Of a stretch of 5,772 nt of DNA, positions 5,436-5,772 are shown piece by piece. This stretch comes from Gammaproteobacteria bacterium. Its GTDB lineage: Bacteria > Pseudomonadota > Gammaproteobacteria > GCA-001735895. The stretch spans positions 1 to 5,772 of the forward strand of contig JAASSH010000171.1 of NCBI GenBank assembly GCA_021767985.1. The letters are read 5' to 3'. The position numbers were made by a program, and so were the translations under genes. Position 1 is the stretch's first letter. Each line of letters begins with the position of its first letter. A model generated the notes under the pieces. The model saw only the letters and a program-made list of their open reading frames with translations. It was not told where the DNA came from and searched no databases.

Positions 5436-5772
5436 CTATTGTTTCAGGCGATAGCCTGACTTGAACATCCACCACACCAGCGCCAGGCAGATCAGCAGAA
5501 ACAGCGTAATCATTGCCAGGCTGATCGCAACACTGACGTCAGCCACCTCGAAGAAACTCCAGCGAAAGCCGCTGATCAGATAAAGCACGGGATTGAACAG
5601 GGTGACCGTCTGCCACACCGGCGGCAGCATGTTCACCGAGTAGAAGCTGCCGCCCAGAAACACCAGCGGCGTGATTACCAGCATCGGGATCAACTGCAGT
5701 TTCTCGAAATTGGTAGCCCACAGCCCGATGATGAATCCGAACAGCGCGAACGAAATACAGGTCAGCACCAGG
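5436..5772 (-). CDS. yadH: ABC-2 type transporter permease, YadH family, C-terminal part only
   Basis: The visible 111 residues are the C-terminal half of an ABC-2 permease; the frame runs open through the right edge, so the GTG at 5768 is not the start. About four hydrophobic segments are seen, with the family hallmark [18 protein letters not shown] stretch (here [15 protein letters not shown]), then [20 protein letters not shown] and a final helix ending in a basic tail (KSGYRLKQ). This pattern matches E. coli YadH (LTPLTYLGGVFYS, LLPPFWQ, NPIVYMISGFRYGF). The protein sits in the inner membrane and would pair with a YadG-type ATPase, which should lie beyond the right edge if the usual order holds. 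The exported substrate of YadGH is not settled. It converges on the DUF1127 gene. The symbol reflects family likeness. Confidence 0.87.
   Translation of the reverse strand, partial: LVLTCISFALFGFIIGLWATNFEKLQLIPMLVITPLVFLGGSFYSVNMLPPVWQTVTLFNPVLYLISGFRWSFFEVADVSVAISLAMITLFLLICLALVWWMFKSGYRLKQ

Overview
The window looks like a chromosomal segment of a gammaproteobacterium. Its genes are GC-rich with short spacers, and most of the proteins resemble Proteobacteria families (SseA, QorA, YadH, DUF1127). No transposase, integrase, phage gene, CRISPR array, tRNA or rRNA was seen. Marine or environmental origin is only a guess, based on the gamma-butyrobetaine-hydroxylase-like gene.

Layout, left to right. 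(1) Up to 1084, +: a 2-oxoglutarate/Fe(II) dioxygenase of the gamma-butyrobetaine hydroxylase family, cut by the left edge. It overlaps by ATGA with (2) 1081-1779, +, a HAD phosphatase, so the two are probably translated together. (3) 1776-2633, -, an SseA-type 3-mercaptopyruvate sulfurtransferase, convergent with the HAD gene and with overlapping stop codons. (4) 2634-2723 is a compact divergent control region. It has a possible back-to-back promoter pair sharing one -35 position and a large imperfect inverted repeat. (5) 2724-3596, +, a ten-helix EamA/DMT exporter. (6) 3650-4624, +, a QorA-like NADPH:quinone oxidoreductase, possibly co-transcribed with the exporter. (7) 4625-5007, a 383-base AT-rich spacer. 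It carries a perfect CRP-type palindrome, a good -10 box and several small hairpins. (8) 5008-5253, +, a small DUF1127 protein. It has a terminator-like hairpin just before its ribosome binding site, a predicted three-way junction folded around its stop codon, and a strong intrinsic terminator directly abutting that junction. (9) 5436 to the right edge, -, the C-terminal end of a YadH-type ABC-2 permease.

The protein-coding content belongs to known families; no new multi-gene defence or mobile system is visible. Two things deserve attention. The first is the dioxygenase: compared with human BBOX1 (from memory) it lacks two of three zinc cysteines and has a changed trimethylammonium cage, so its substrate may not be gamma-butyrobetaine. 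The second is the DUF1127 locus, where a short gene is surrounded by an unusual density of DNA and RNA control structure.
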